Position numbers and translations under genes: made by a program. Below are positions 9,018 through 20,066 of a stretch of DNA of 64,000 nt, in pieces. The notes under the pieces are model-generated. The model saw only the letters and a program-made list of their open reading frames with translations, did no database searches and was not told the origin of the DNA. How positions within the stretch are numbered: the stretch's first letter is position 1; every line of letters starts with the position of its first letter. This DNA comes from Microbacterium lushaniae (GTDB taxonomy: Bacteria > Actinomycetota > Actinomycetes > Actinomycetales > Microbacteriaceae), in contig NZ_CP044232.1 in NCBI RefSeq assembly GCF_008727775.1, positions 2,294,001 to 2,358,000 of the forward strand, written 5' to 3'.

Positions 9018-9757
9018 GGGAGCCCCTCTCGCTCGGGGACGTCGGGTGGCTCGGGCGCCGGACGCTCGGATCGTCCCAGCCAGTTGAACCAGCCGACCGC
9101 CACGGCCACGGCCGCCGCGACGATGACGGGGAGACCGGGCATGAGGCCCGGAGTGAGGACAGTGGCGATCACGGCGGCTGCCGCCCCCACCGCCAGCGCC
9201 TGGCGTCCGCGCAGGCGCGGCCACAGCAGCGCGAGGAACGCCGCGGCGGCCGCCGCATCCAGCCCATACTGCCGGGGGTCGCCGAGCACGTCGCCCGCCA
9301 GAGCGCCCAGGAGCGTCGAGACGTTCCAGCCGATGTAGATGCCGATGCCGGTGACCCAGAAGCCGAGCGTGCGTGCGCGCGGGTCGGTCTGGGCCAGCGA
9401 CACCGCCGTGGACTCGTCGATCGTGAACTGCGCGGCGCCCGCGCGGCGCCAGAAGCCGCGCCCGATCACCGGCGACATGCGCATCGCGTAGGCGGCGTTG
9501 CGTACTCCGAGGAGCGCCGAGGAGGCGATGGCCGCCGGCGTCGCGGCCACTCCCCCCGCACCCACGACGCCCACGAAGGCGAACTGCGATCCGCCCGTGA
9601 ACATGAGTGCGCTCAGCACGCAGGTCTGCCACACGTCCAGCCCGGATGCGACGGCCAGTGCCCCGAACGACACTCCGTACGCGCTCGTGGCCAGCGCCAC
9701 CGCGAGGCCCTGCCGCGTCGCCCGGCGGCGTTCGTCGGCGGGTTCGGTTGCGGTCAC
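9014..9757 (-). CDS. azlC: AzlC family permease
   Basis: 247-residue polytopic protein of the AzlC/BrnF family, the large subunit of the AzlCD exporter. Family landmarks are SAYGVSFGALAVASGLDVWQ, LMFTGGSQFAFVGV and the SPVIGRGFWRRAGAAQFTIDES stretch. The GTG start at 9757 is chosen because TATGCT lies 7 nt upstream (9765-9770); an alternative ATG at 9769 falls inside that -10 box. The gene sits 69 bp downstream of typA on the same strand but has its own probable promoter. The transported substrate is inferred from family only. Confidence 0.88.
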   Translation of the reverse strand: MTATEPADERRRATRQGLAVALATSAYGVSFGALAVASGLDVWQTCVLSALMFTGGSQFAFVGVVGAGGVAATPAAIASSALLGVRNAAYAMRMSPVIGRGFWRRAGAAQFTIDESTAVSLAQTDPRARTLGFWVTGIGIYIGWNVSTLLGALAGDVLGDPRQYGLDAAAAAAFLALLWPRLRGRQALAVGAAAAVIATVLTPGLMPGLPVIVAAAVAVAVGWFNWLGRSERPAPEPPDVPEREGLP

Positions 9758-9826
9758 CCGTGGGAGCATACCGACGCCCGGCGACGTCGGCGCCACCACC
9801 CGCCGCCACTCCGGCGCGACGGAGGA

Positions 9827-11737
<1,911 letters not shown>

Positions 11738-11825
11738 GAAGGAATCCTTGAAAGTTCGGGGTGCGCCCGGAATCGGGCCGCCCCATTCTACCGGGACGGT
11801 GCTGCGAACCGGCTGCACCGAGAAA

Positions 11826-13589
11826 TCAGGACGCGTCGCGCTCCGCCAGCAGCAGCTGGTGGCGGAGTTCGCGGCGGGCGGCCTGGACCTCCGGATCGGG
11901 CACGGGGATGGCCGCGATGAGCCGTTGCGTGTACGGCTCCTTGGGGGCGCGGAGGATCTCGTCGCGCGTTCCCTGCTCCGCGATCCGGCCGCGGTGCAGC
12001 ACCACGATGCGATCGGCCAGCGCGTCCACGACGGCCAGGTCGTGGCTGATGAACAGGCACGCGAAGCGGTATTCGCGCTGCAGTTCGCTCAGGAGCTCCA
12101 GCACGCGCGCCTGCACCGACACATCCAGCGCGCTGGTCGGCTCGTCGGCCACGAGCAGGCGGGGCTTCAGCGCCAGGGCGCGCGCGATGCCGACGCGCTG
12201 CTTCTGCCCGCCGGAGAGCTCGTGCGGGTAGCGGTTGCGGTAGTTGCGCGGCAGCCGCACTTCGTCCAGGAGCGCTTCCACCCGGCGATCGAGGTCCTTG
12301 CCCTTGGCCTCGCCGGCCAGCATGATCGGCTCGCCGATGCTCTCCCCGATCGGCATGCGGGGGTTCAGCGACGACGACGGGTCCTGGAACACGATGCCGA
12401 CCTTGCGCCGCAGCGACGACACGATCTTCCGGGAGCCGGCGCTGATGTCGATGCCGTCCACGACGAGGCGTCCCTCTGCGATGGGCTGGAGGCCGATCGC
12501 CGCGCGGCCGATCGTCGACTTGCCGGAGCCGGATTCGCCCACGAGGCCGACGATCTCTCCCTCGGCGATCCCGAGCGTCACGTCATCCACGGCCCGGAAC
12601 GCCGCGACGCGGCGCCGCTTGCCGTATTCGACCGACACGTGGTCCAGCTCCAAGACGGGCTTGGCGATGACGGGCGCTTCCGCGGCGGCGGCGATCACCT
12701 TCGCGTCGACGCCCGCCTCGACCTCTTCCACGACGTGCGCGAGGCTTTCCACCACGTCCACGGCGCCGTGCTCGGCCGACTTGTCACCCAGGCGCGGCAC
12801 AGCGGCCAGCAGCTCGCGCGTGTACTCCTGCTGGGGGTTGTTGAGCACCTCCCCCACTGCGCCCTGCTCGACGATGTCGCCGTCCTTCATCACGACGATC
12901 CAGTCGGCCAGGTCGGCGACCACGCCCATGTCGTGGGTGATGAGGAGGATCGCCGACTCGAGGCGGTCGCGGAGGTCGCGCAGCAGATCCAGGATCTCGG
13001 CCTGCACCGTGACATCCAGCGCCGTGGTGGGCTCGTCCGCGATCAGCAGCGCGGGGTCGAGGCTGATGGACTGGGCGATCATGGCGCGCTGCCGCTGTCC
13101 GCCGGAGAGCTGGTGCGGGTAGGACGCGAAGGCCTTCTGCGGGTCGGGCAGCCCGACCATCCCGAGCAGTTCGAGGGCGCGCGCCTCCGCCTCGGCGGGG
13201 CTCTTGGCGGTGTGCGCGCGGATGGCCTCCACGACCTGGAAGCCCACCGTCAGGACGGGGTTCAGCGCCGTCATCGGCTCCTGGAAGATCGCGGCGACCT
13301 CGGTGCCGCGCAGCTGGCGCAGCGCCCGCGGGGACAGATCGAGGATCTCCCGCCCGTTGACCCTGATGCTGCCGCGCACGCGGCTGTTACGGGGCAGCAG
13401 GCCGAGGATCGACATGGAGCTGGCGCTCTTGCCCGAGCCCGACTCCCCCACGACGGCGACCACCTGGCCGCGCTGGATCGAGTAGGTCAGGTTCTTGGCG
13501 GCGGGAACCCACACGTCGTCGACGGCGAAGTCGACGCTGACGTCGGTCATCTCCAGCGCCGGGGTCGCCGGCTGTGCGGTCGAGGTCAT
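11826..13589 (-). CDS. Dipeptide/oligopeptide ABC transporter, fused double ATPase
   Basis: 587-residue protein containing two complete ABC cassettes, equivalent to a DppD-DppF fusion. Cassette 1 (about 12-270) has Walker A GESGSGKSASS and signature LSGGQRQR. Cassette 2 (about 310-575) has GESGSGKSTIGR and LSGGQKQR. Each ends with the oligopeptide-ATPase tail that contacts permeases. A roughly 50-residue linker joins them. It energises uptake through the permeases at 14269-16924. The start at 13589 follows AAGGA. It is separated from the permease genes by a plus-strand gene, so it may have its own promoter within or near 13590-14268. Confidence 0.93.
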   Translation of the reverse strand: MTSTAQPATPALEMTDVSVDFAVDDVWVPAAKNLTYSIQRGQVVAVVGESGSGKSASSMSILGLLPRNSRVRGSIRVNGREILDLSPRALRQLRGTEVAAIFQEPMTALNPVLTVGFQVVEAIRAHTAKSPAEAEARALELLGMVGLPDPQKAFASYPHQLSGGQRQRAMIAQSISLDPALLIADEPTTALDVTVQAEILDLLRDLRDRLESAILLITHDMGVVADLADWIVVMKDGDIVEQGAVGEVLNNPQQEYTRELLAAVPRLGDKSAEHGAVDVVESLAHVVEEVEAGVDAKVIAAAAEAPVIAKPVLELDHVSVEYGKRRRVAAFRAVDDVTLGIAEGEIVGLVGESGSGKSTIGRAAIGLQPIAEGRLVVDGIDISAGSRKIVSSLRRKVGIVFQDPSSSLNPRMPIGESIGEPIMLAGEAKGKDLDRRVEALLDEVRLPRNYRNRYPHELSGGQKQRVGIARALALKPRLLVADEPTSALDVSVQARVLELLSELQREYRFACLFISHDLAVVDALADRIVVLHRGRIAEQGTRDEILRAPKEPYTQRLIAAIPVPDPEVQAARRELRHQLLLAERDAS

Positions 13590-13651
13590 GAGAGGGTCCT
13601 TCCCGTCCCGCGCGGCGGGAGCGAGACATCGGGGGATGGGAGAATGAACGG

Positions 13652-14254
13652 ATGCCACGTGTCGTGTTCCGTTCGAGGTTCAATCAGGTGCTGAGCATCG
13701 TCGCGTGGGTCGCGCTGGGAGCCGTGGCCCTGGGCACGCTGCTCACGCCCGGTGCCTTCACAGCCGCGCCCGGCATCGTCCTGGGGGCCGTGAGCGGTGC
13801 CGCCCTCGTGTGGGCGCTGCTGTGGTCGCCGTACGTGGCGGTCGACGACGACGGCGCCGAAGTCGCCAACGTGCTGATGGAGTACCGCGTCCCGTGGGCC
13901 GCGCTCATCCACGTCGACACCCGCTACGCCCTGGTCCTGCACACGCCCCAGCGCCGCATCAGCGCCACCGCGGCACCGGCGCCGGGCGCCATGACGTCCG
14001 TCCGCGCCGCGCGCGCCCACCGGCGTTCCGAGGCGCCCACCCAGCCGGGCGTGCGCCCGGGCGAGCTGCCCACGACCGACTCCGGCCGGGCCGCGCAACT
14101 GGTCCGTGAACGCTGGCACCACCTGCGCGACAGCGGCCGCATCGAAACCGGCGTGGCCGACCGCATCCCGCTGCAGGTGCGTCCGCGACTCACGGCGATC
14201 GTGGCGATCGTCGTGGGAGTGACCGGACTGGTGGGCGCGATCCTCCTGGCGTGA
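13652..14254 (+). CDS. PH-domain membrane protein
   Basis: 200-residue protein with two N-terminal helices (about residues 14-60), a soluble bacterial PH-like domain (VAVDDDGAEVANVLMEYRVPWAALIHVDTRYAL) and a single C-terminal helix. The family is common in actinobacteria and its function is unknown. Its start lies 6 nt after GAGAAT, a weak version of the leaderless -10 seen elsewhere. It faces opposite to the peptide transporter genes and lies wholly between the permease gene (ends 14269) and the ATPase gene (starts 13589), leaving only 14 nt on one side and 62 nt on the other. Confidence 0.7.
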   Translation: MPRVVFRSRFNQVLSIVAWVALGAVALGTLLTPGAFTAAPGIVLGAVSGAALVWALLWSPYVAVDDDGAEVANVLMEYRVPWAALIHVDTRYALVLHTPQRRISATAAPAPGAMTSVRAARAHRRSEAPTQPGVRPGELPTTDSGRAAQLVRERWHHLRDSGRIETGVADRIPLQVRPRLTAIVAIVVGVTGLVGAILLA

Positions 14255-14268
14255 GCTGAAGGTCAGGA

Positions 14269-15348
14269 TCATGGCGACGGCGGAGTCGGGGAGGATGCCG
14301 CCGGTCCCGCGGGCGACGTCGCCGGGGCGTCGGAGTCCTTGGACACCGGCTCCTTCGTCCGCCGCAGCGAGAACCGCTTCTGCCGCGGGTCGAACGCGTC
14401 GCGCAGACCGTCTCCGACGAAGTTGACCAGCAGCGCCAGCAGCACGATGAAGGTCGCCGGCCACCAGAACAGCCACGGGCGGGTCTGGAAGGCCGACTGG
14501 TTGTCGGAGATGATCAGGCCCAGCGACACATCCGGCGGCTGCACGCCCAGGCGGAGGAAGCTCAGCGCCGTCTCCAGGAGGATCGCGGCGGCGGCGAGGA
14601 GGGTCGCCGCTACGATCACGACGCCGATGGCGTTGGGGAGGATGTGCTTGAAGATGATGCGCGCATCGCTGGCCCCGGCCACGCGTGCGGCCTCCACGAA
14701 CTCGCGCTCGCGGAGGCTGAGGAACTCCGCCCGCACCAGGCGCGCGATCGTCGTCCACGAGATCAGCGCGAGGAAGAAGGCGAGCGGCCACACACCCAGG
14801 CCGCCGGTGGCCCGACCCACGACGGCGCCGATGACGATGATCGGGATGACGATGACGACATCGGTGATGCGCATCAGGATCGAATCCACGATGCCGCGGT
14901 AATAACCGGCGATCGCGCCCACGACCGTGCCGATGACGGTGCCCACGATGCTGATCACGAACATCACGACGATGGAGTTCTGGATGCCGCGCATCGTCAT
15001 CGCGAAGTAGTCGATGCCGATCCGGTCCTGGCCGAAGGGGTGCTCGCCGAAGGAGATCCCGGAGCCGCCGAGCCACTGCGGGATGAGCGAGAGCGTCGGT
15101 GCGCCGCCGTCGAGCTGCGGGTTGAGGGAGGTGTAGTTGTGCTTCCACCATCCGGGAATGGGACCGAGGCCCACCGCCGAGATCGAGAAGACGGCGATGA
15201 GGAGGAACAGGATGCCGGAGACGACGGCGACCTTGTTCGCGAGGAAGCGCCGGAGGATCAGGCGCCCCTGGCTGACGCCGACGGTGTGCTCCTCCTCCGC
15301 GGAGGGCGGCGCCGGGGTCAGCGCCGGTTCGGGCATCATCTGGGTCAT
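14269..15348 (-). CDS. Peptide ABC transporter permease (DppC-like)
   Basis: 359-residue inner-membrane permease with an N-terminal cytoplasmic extension, one leading helix near residues 35-55 and the conserved permease core. The EAA loop is visible (EFVEAARVAGASDARIIFKH). The periplasmic region includes GISFGEHPFGQDRIGID, typical of DppC/OppC. A serine/proline-rich tail (about residues 335-359) is unusual but low complexity. The gene follows the DppB-like gene by 31 nt and is cotranscribed with it. Confidence 0.93.
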   Translation of the reverse strand: MTQMMPEPALTPAPPSAEEEHTVGVSQGRLILRRFLANKVAVVSGILFLLIAVFSISAVGLGPIPGWWKHNYTSLNPQLDGGAPTLSLIPQWLGGSGISFGEHPFGQDRIGIDYFAMTMRGIQNSIVVMFVISIVGTVIGTVVGAIAGYYRGIVDSILMRITDVVIVIPIIVIGAVVGRATGGLGVWPLAFFLALISWTTIARLVRAEFLSLREREFVEAARVAGASDARIIFKHILPNAIGVVIVAATLLAAAAILLETALSFLRLGVQPPDVSLGLIISDNQSAFQTRPWLFWWPATFIVLLALLVNFVGDGLRDAFDPRQKRFSLRRTKEPVSKDSDAPATSPAGPAASSPTPPSP

Positions 15349-15379
15349 CGGGTGACCTCCGCAGGTCGGGGGACGGCGA

Positions 15380-16924
15380 TCATGCGACGACCCGAACGCG
15401 GGGATCGAGCACGGCGTACGCGAGATCGGCGAGGAAGTTGAACACGATCGCGGTGATGGCGATCACGAGGAAGTACCCCATGACGGGGTTCACATCGACC
15501 CTCTCGATGGAGGCGACGAACAGCGACCCCATCCCGCTGATGGCGAAGACGCGCTCGGTGATGACCGCGCCGCCCAGGAGCGTGCCCACGTCGGTGGCGA
15601 TGAGGGTGACGATGGGGATGAGCATGTTCCGCAGTGCGTGACGCATGACGACGGTGCGCTCGGAGACGCCCTTGGCGCGCGCGGTGCGGATGTAGTCCTG
15701 GTTCATCACGTCGAGCATCCCCGCGCGGGCATACCGGGTGTAGCTGGCGAAGGAGATCAGCAGCAGCGCGATCGTGGGCAGGAGCAGGTGGGTGAACGAG
15801 TCGATTCCCGACAGCCACAGGTCACCGGAGAAGCCCGGGGTGCTCGCACCGACGGTCGCGATCGGCCGGCCGTTGATCCGGGGGTTGTCCATGTACACCG
15901 GCCAGGCCTGCATGAACCGGTCCAGGACGACGAACCCGGAGGAGATGACGGCGACGATGCCGCCTACGCGGGCCGCGAGCCCGCGGTCGGTTCCCCCGAG
16001 GATCATTCCCGACGCGATGCCGACGGCGAGGGCGACGAGTCCGAGGATCACGAGCGTGGCGAAGCTGGAGACGTCGAACAGACCCTGCAGCACGAAGTAG
16101 CAGATGTACGCGATCGCGCCGTTCAGGCCGGCCACCAGCAGCGCGCGCCGGTTCTCGAGTCCGGCCAGCAGGGCTGTGGTCAGGAAGACCGTTCCGCCGA
16201 TGATCAGCAGGAGGCCGATCGGGCCCAGGCCCGGCTGACGGAACCAGTCGGTCACGTCGAAATAGACCAGCAGTGCCGCGGTGGCCGCGCCGGAAATTCC
16301 CGCGATCGCGAGCCGGCGACGCATCGGGCCGCCGATCATGGCCTGCCAGACGATGGCGCTGACGACGGTGACCACGGCGATCAGCCAGATCGGGATCGTC
16401 GTCTCGGACTGCAGGAAGTTGTTGAAGCCGATGGCCAGGAACTCCTTCAGGAGCACGGCCACCAGGAACGCAGGCAGGGAGTAGAGGAAGAAGCTCAGCA
16501 GCGTGACGCCGAAGTCGAATCCGCTGTACTGGCGCAGAGCGGTGACGACGCCGACGGCGACGCCGAGGACGATCGCGACGAAGAAGGCGATCGTCACCAG
16601 CTGCAGGGTCGAGGTCATCGCCATGGGAAGGATGGCGGTGACCTGCGCGTTGGAGATCGTGGTGCCCAGGTCGCACGTGCCCACGAACGGCACGAGACAC
16701 TGCGCGGCACCACCGAGCCACAGGAAGTAGCGCAGCACCGGCGGCACGTCGAGATCGAGGGCGGCGATGCGGGCGGCGATCAGCTGCTCGCGGTTGGGAG
16801 CGTTGCTGCCTTCGAGGTCCTGGAGCGGGTTGCCGGCGTTGGCGGACAGCACGTACATGAGGAACGAGGCTGCCAGCAGCACCAGGATCGAGACGGCGAT
16901 GCGCCTGAGGACGAATCCGACCAT
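15380..16924 (-). CDS. Peptide ABC transporter permease (DppB-like), enlarged
   Basis: 514-residue DppB/OppB-type permease. The N-terminal helix and first periplasmic loop (residues 1-90) and the C-terminal core with EAA loop (DYIRTARAKGVSERTVVMRHALRN split over residues about 420-445) match normal DppB. Between residues about 170 and 340 there are about 170 extra residues with five or six additional hydrophobic helices, making the protein much longer than the usual 310-340. Such long forms occur in other Microbacteriaceae, so this is probably a lineage feature, not a fusion error. It pairs with the downstream DppC-like permease. Confidence 0.9.
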   Translation of the reverse strand: MVGFVLRRIAVSILVLLAASFLMYVLSANAGNPLQDLEGSNAPNREQLIAARIAALDLDVPPVLRYFLWLGGAAQCLVPFVGTCDLGTTISNAQVTAILPMAMTSTLQLVTIAFFVAIVLGVAVGVVTALRQYSGFDFGVTLLSFFLYSLPAFLVAVLLKEFLAIGFNNFLQSETTIPIWLIAVVTVVSAIVWQAMIGGPMRRRLAIAGISGAATAALLVYFDVTDWFRQPGLGPIGLLLIIGGTVFLTTALLAGLENRRALLVAGLNGAIAYICYFVLQGLFDVSSFATLVILGLVALAVGIASGMILGGTDRGLAARVGGIVAVISSGFVVLDRFMQAWPVYMDNPRINGRPIATVGASTPGFSGDLWLSGIDSFTHLLLPTIALLLISFASYTRYARAGMLDVMNQDYIRTARAKGVSERTVVMRHALRNMLIPIVTLIATDVGTLLGGAVITERVFAISGMGSLFVASIERVDVNPVMGYFLVIAITAIVFNFLADLAYAVLDPRVRVVA

Positions 16925-17008
16925 CGCGTTGTCACTTCTTTCGATCGGGCCGAGTCACGCGTTGTGCGCGCTTCGGACAGGATAGTCGCGCTCGTGGCAC
17001 GAACGTGT

Positions 17009-17040
17009 GGGGCGCCGGAGCCCGTGGACTCCGGCGCCCC
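17009..17040 (-). terminator. Intra-operon hairpin after the binding-protein gene
   Basis: A perfect 12-bp stem (GGGGCGCCGGAG at 17009-17020 and its complement at 17029-17040) with an 8-nt loop lies 37 bp beyond the binding-protein stop and 85 bp before the permease start. In importer operons such a hairpin typically stabilises or partly terminates the message so that the binding protein is made in excess. It lacks a U-run. Confidence 0.6.
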
Positions 17041-17077
17041 GTGGGCGCGTGTGCGCCCGGGTGTCACCTTGCGGGGA

Positions 17078-18862
17078 TCAGCCCGCGAGGGTCCACTCCT
17101 GCGCGTTCCAGACGATGCCGGTCTGGCCACCGAAGTACTCGATGCCTTCGACCGTGCCGTTGTCTGCGAACAGACCCGGCGACTGGAAGAGGGGCAGACC
17201 GTAGAAGTCGGCGGCGGTGGCCGCGTCGATCTCGATCTTGATCTCCGACAGGCGGTCCTCCTCGAGGGTCACCTGGCTCTCGTCCACGAGCGTGTCGACC
17301 TCGGGGTTGGAGTAGAAGTTGTAGTTTCCACCACCGTTGGTCTGGAAGATCTGCGGCAGGGCGGCGTTGCCGGCACCCGGCGAGACCCATCCGAAGATCG
17401 ACGCGTCGTACGCGCCGCTGCCCAGGAGCGCGCTCCAGTCGGGCGAGCCGGCGTCCTCGATGATGAAGCCCGCCTCCTGAGCCGACTGCTGGATGGCCCG
17501 GAAGCTGTCCACGCGGTTCGGGTTGTTGGTGTTGTAGAGGATGCGAACCGTCGGGGTCGCACCGGCGAGCAGCGCCTTGGCGCCGTCGATGTCGGGCTCG
17601 GTGTACTGGTCGTACCCGCTCGCGGCCACCGCGTCGCCGTACTCGGCGTCGGTGGGCAGGAAGATCTGCGAGTTGAGGACCTCAGCCTCGGGGTTGACGG
17701 GGGTGACCATCGACTCGAGGATCTGCTGACGCGGGATCGTCTTGAGGAACGCCTCACGAACGGCCGGGTCGGCGAAGACACCGGTGAAGTTCAGGTCGAG
17801 GTGGTCGTAGGCGAGCTGGTCACCCGGGATCACCGTGGCGTTGGCGTTCTCGAGCGCCGTCAGCGTGTCGGCCGAGGGCTGGGGCTGGATCGCGTTGACC
17901 TCGCCGTTCTGAAGAGCCGTGACCTGAGCGTTGGCGTCGCCGATGAAGCGGACGATGAGCTGGTCGTACGCCGGCGACATGTCGCCCTTGTACTCGGGGT
18001 TCTTCTCCAGCGTGATGCTGGACTCCGGGACGAAGTCGGTCACGATGAACGGGCCGCTCGCGACGAGGAGGCTCTCATCCTCGGGCATCGCGGTGACGTC
18101 GTAGCCGGTGTTCCAGAACTCGGCGGCAGCCTGCAGCGTCGGGTTCGGCGCGACCGGGGCCTCCGGGTTGCCCTCGGGGAGGGTGTTGATGAGCTCGATG
18201 AACTCCTCGAGCGACACGCCCGCCTTCTCGGCGATGACGTGGGCGGGCTTGCCGATCGGGTTGACCAGCTCCCAGTCCACGAACGGCGTCGCGTAGGTCA
18301 GCGTCATCGACATGTTGTCTTCGCTGATCTCGGGGAACGACGTGGTGTCCAGACCCGCCGTGCTGCCGGCGAGGGTGAAGTACTGCGTGCCGCCGTTGGT
18401 CGAGTCGCCCGTCGCGGGGTCGATGATCGCGTCGTCGAACCATCCGGAGTCGATGACCCAGTTCACGAGCATGTCATCGGCGGTGATGGGCTCGCCGTCG
18501 CTCCAGGTGAGGCCCTCGTTGAGGGTGTACTCGACCGTCAGGGGGTCGTCGGAGATCTTCTCGAAGGTTCCGAAGTCCTCGTTGGGCAGGACGGTGTAGT
18601 CGGAGTCCAGACGCTGGAATCCGCCGAGACCGAGGTCTCCGCTGACGCCGGTGAGGTACCCGATCATGCCGTTCGTGTCGAGGTTGGCGTCGGGGGTGTC
18701 GCCGTTGAACGACGTGAAGGCGTTCGTCGTGGCGATCGTGATGGTGCCGCCGTCGGACGTCGTCTCGTCGTCCGTGCCGCCGCTGGTGGTGCAGCCGGCG
18801 AGCGCGAGAGCCGCGACTGCGACACCTGCCCCTGCCGTCAAAGCGCGCTTGCGCCATGTCAT
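17078..18862 (-). CDS. Peptide ABC transporter substrate-binding lipoprotein
   Basis: 594-residue family 5 extracellular solute-binding protein. A basic start (MTWRKR), a hydrophobic stretch and the lipobox LAGC with lipidated Cys24 mark it as a lipoprotein. The mature protein begins with an acidic/threonine linker and has family landmarks ENGLTWSDGEPITADDM-like sequence near residue 115 and a long C-terminal lobe. It captures peptides outside the membrane and delivers them to the permeases encoded next. The ATG at 18862 gives a compact signal peptide; a GTG nine bases upstream, 4 nt after AGGAGG, is also possible. It is first in the operon. Confidence 0.93.
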   Translation of the reverse strand: MTWRKRALTAGAGVAVAALALAGCTTSGGTDDETTSDGGTITIATTNAFTSFNGDTPDANLDTNGMIGYLTGVSGDLGLGGFQRLDSDYTVLPNEDFGTFEKISDDPLTVEYTLNEGLTWSDGEPITADDMLVNWVIDSGWFDDAIIDPATGDSTNGGTQYFTLAGSTAGLDTTSFPEISEDNMSMTLTYATPFVDWELVNPIGKPAHVIAEKAGVSLEEFIELINTLPEGNPEAPVAPNPTLQAAAEFWNTGYDVTAMPEDESLLVASGPFIVTDFVPESSITLEKNPEYKGDMSPAYDQLIVRFIGDANAQVTALQNGEVNAIQPQPSADTLTALENANATVIPGDQLAYDHLDLNFTGVFADPAVREAFLKTIPRQQILESMVTPVNPEAEVLNSQIFLPTDAEYGDAVAASGYDQYTEPDIDGAKALLAGATPTVRILYNTNNPNRVDSFRAIQQSAQEAGFIIEDAGSPDWSALLGSGAYDASIFGWVSPGAGNAALPQIFQTNGGGNYNFYSNPEVDTLVDESQVTLEEDRLSEIKIEIDAATAADFYGLPLFQSPGLFADNGTVEGIEYFGGQTGIVWNAQEWTLAG

Positions 18863-18943
18863 TCCTGACACATTTCCTCCTGTGCAAAGGGTGATGCGCC
18901 CGCCCAGGCAGCGATGCCCTTTCCGGGGGGCGCGGATAGGGAA

Positions 18944-18972
18944 ACGATAAGGACGGGTGCAGGGTTGGTCAA
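18944..18972 (-). promoter_or_regulatory. Promoter of the peptide importer operon
   Basis: On the minus strand, TTGACC (18967-18972) and TATCGT (18944-18949) are separated by exactly 17 bp, a good vegetative promoter, about 80 bp upstream of the lipoprotein start. Immediately upstream is an AT-rich patch unusual for this genome that could host an activator or repressor. Confidence 0.6.
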
Positions 18973-19042
18973 AACTCCTGTGGAAAACGTTACATACCCT
19001 TAATTCGCGAGGAACGAAGTGTGGCAATCTGACAAGGTGCGG

Positions 19043-19858
19043 ATGTCCGATGCCGGGATGGCCGCGGGATTCCCTTCGCCGCTGGCACTGTCGGCGCGCG
19101 CAGACCGTGTGCGGCTGCGCTGGGAGGTCGTCCTCGTCCTCGCCGTGAGCGTCGGCCAGTCGGCGCTGTACTCGGTGCTGTCCCTCAGCCGCGCGTCGCT
19201 TCGGACGACCCCGATCGGTCAGCAGCAGACGCAGCTGAACCCCGCTCGCGACGCCGAGGCGCTGTGGGATGCGCTGTACCGCTTCCTCGACATCGCCTTC
19301 TCGCTCGCGATCGTCGGGCTCGTCGTGTACCTGCTGTGGGAGCCGGGTCGCAGCGCCCTGGATCGGATCGGACTGGACTTCCGCCGGTTCGGCGGCGACC
19401 TCGGCCGCGCGGCGGTGCTCATGGCGATCATCGGCGTCCCCGGGCTCGCCCTGTACGCCGCATCCCGCGTTCTCGGCCTGAACGTGGCGGTCGTCGCCTC
19501 CCCGCTGGATTCGGCGTGGTGGGTCGTGCCGCTGCTGGTGCTCTCGGCGCTGCGTGCGGGGCTGACGGAGGAGGTCATCTTCCTCGGCTACCTGTTCGAC
19601 CGGCTGCGCCGGCTGGGGTGGTCGTGGTGGGGCATCATCCTCGCCACCGCCGCGCTGCGGGGTGCCTATCACGCGTACCAGGGTGTGGGCGCGATCGTGG
19701 GCAACTTCGCCATGGGCCTGGTCTTCGGCTGGTGCTACCGGCGGTGGGGTCGCGTCATGCCGCTCGTGGTCGCCCACACCCTGATCGACATCGTCGCCTT
19801 CGTCGGCTATCCACTCGCCGCCGCCCTGTGGCCCGCGGTCTTCGCCCCGCCCGCCTGA
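19043..19858 (+). CDS. CPBP-family intramembrane metalloprotease
   Basis: 271-residue membrane protein with about seven helices and the C-terminal Abi/CPBP domain. The diglutamate motif is seen in LTEEVIFLGYLFDRL, the second motif in LRGAYHAYQG and the third in PLVVAHTLIDI. These supply the Glu-Glu and His residues that bind catalytic metal. The usual arginine in EExxxR is replaced by glycine here (EEVIFLG), so activity is not certain. The start at 19043 follows AAGGTG; a GTG at 19019 is possible. Its promoter region is shared with the divergent peptide importer. Confidence 0.8.
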   Translation: MSDAGMAAGFPSPLALSARADRVRLRWEVVLVLAVSVGQSALYSVLSLSRASLRTTPIGQQQTQLNPARDAEALWDALYRFLDIAFSLAIVGLVVYLLWEPGRSALDRIGLDFRRFGGDLGRAAVLMAIIGVPGLALYAASRVLGLNVAVVASPLDSAWWVVPLLVLSALRAGLTEEVIFLGYLFDRLRRLGWSWWGIILATAALRGAYHAYQGVGAIVGNFAMGLVFGWCYRRWGRVMPLVVAHTLIDIVAFVGYPLAAALWPAVFAPPA

Positions 19859-19895
19859 CCCCGCCCGCCCGCCCGGCCCGGCCCGGCGTTCAGCG

Positions 19896-19964
19896 GCGAG
19901 ACTGCACGCCACCGACGAGAGAGCGACATTATGTCGGGGTTTCGCCGGTGGCGTGCAGTCTCGC
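19896..19964. repeat. Long palindromic repeat, copy 1
   Basis: A perfect 19-bp inverted repeat (GCGAGACTGCACGCCACCG at 19896-19914 and its complement at 19946-19964) surrounds a 31-nt centre that itself holds a smaller palindrome CGACATTATGTCG. The same architecture recurs at 21078-21148. It resembles REP/REPIN or MITE-type elements. It lies between the CPBP gene and the AbiEi-like gene. Confidence 0.8.
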
Positions 19965-20066
19965 GGGGGTGGGATGCTGCTCTCCACAGGCCGGGCGGCG
20001 CGGGGGGCTGTCCACAGAACGACCGCGGCACCGGTCGGGAAGGACCCGGGAGCGGAGGCTGGCGGG

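Noticed and set aside
15638..18868. 1076-codon plus-strand frame opposite the peptide importer
   Set aside because: Composition is a mirror of the minus-strand permease and lipoprotein genes with long runs of charged residues; no domain or start signal.
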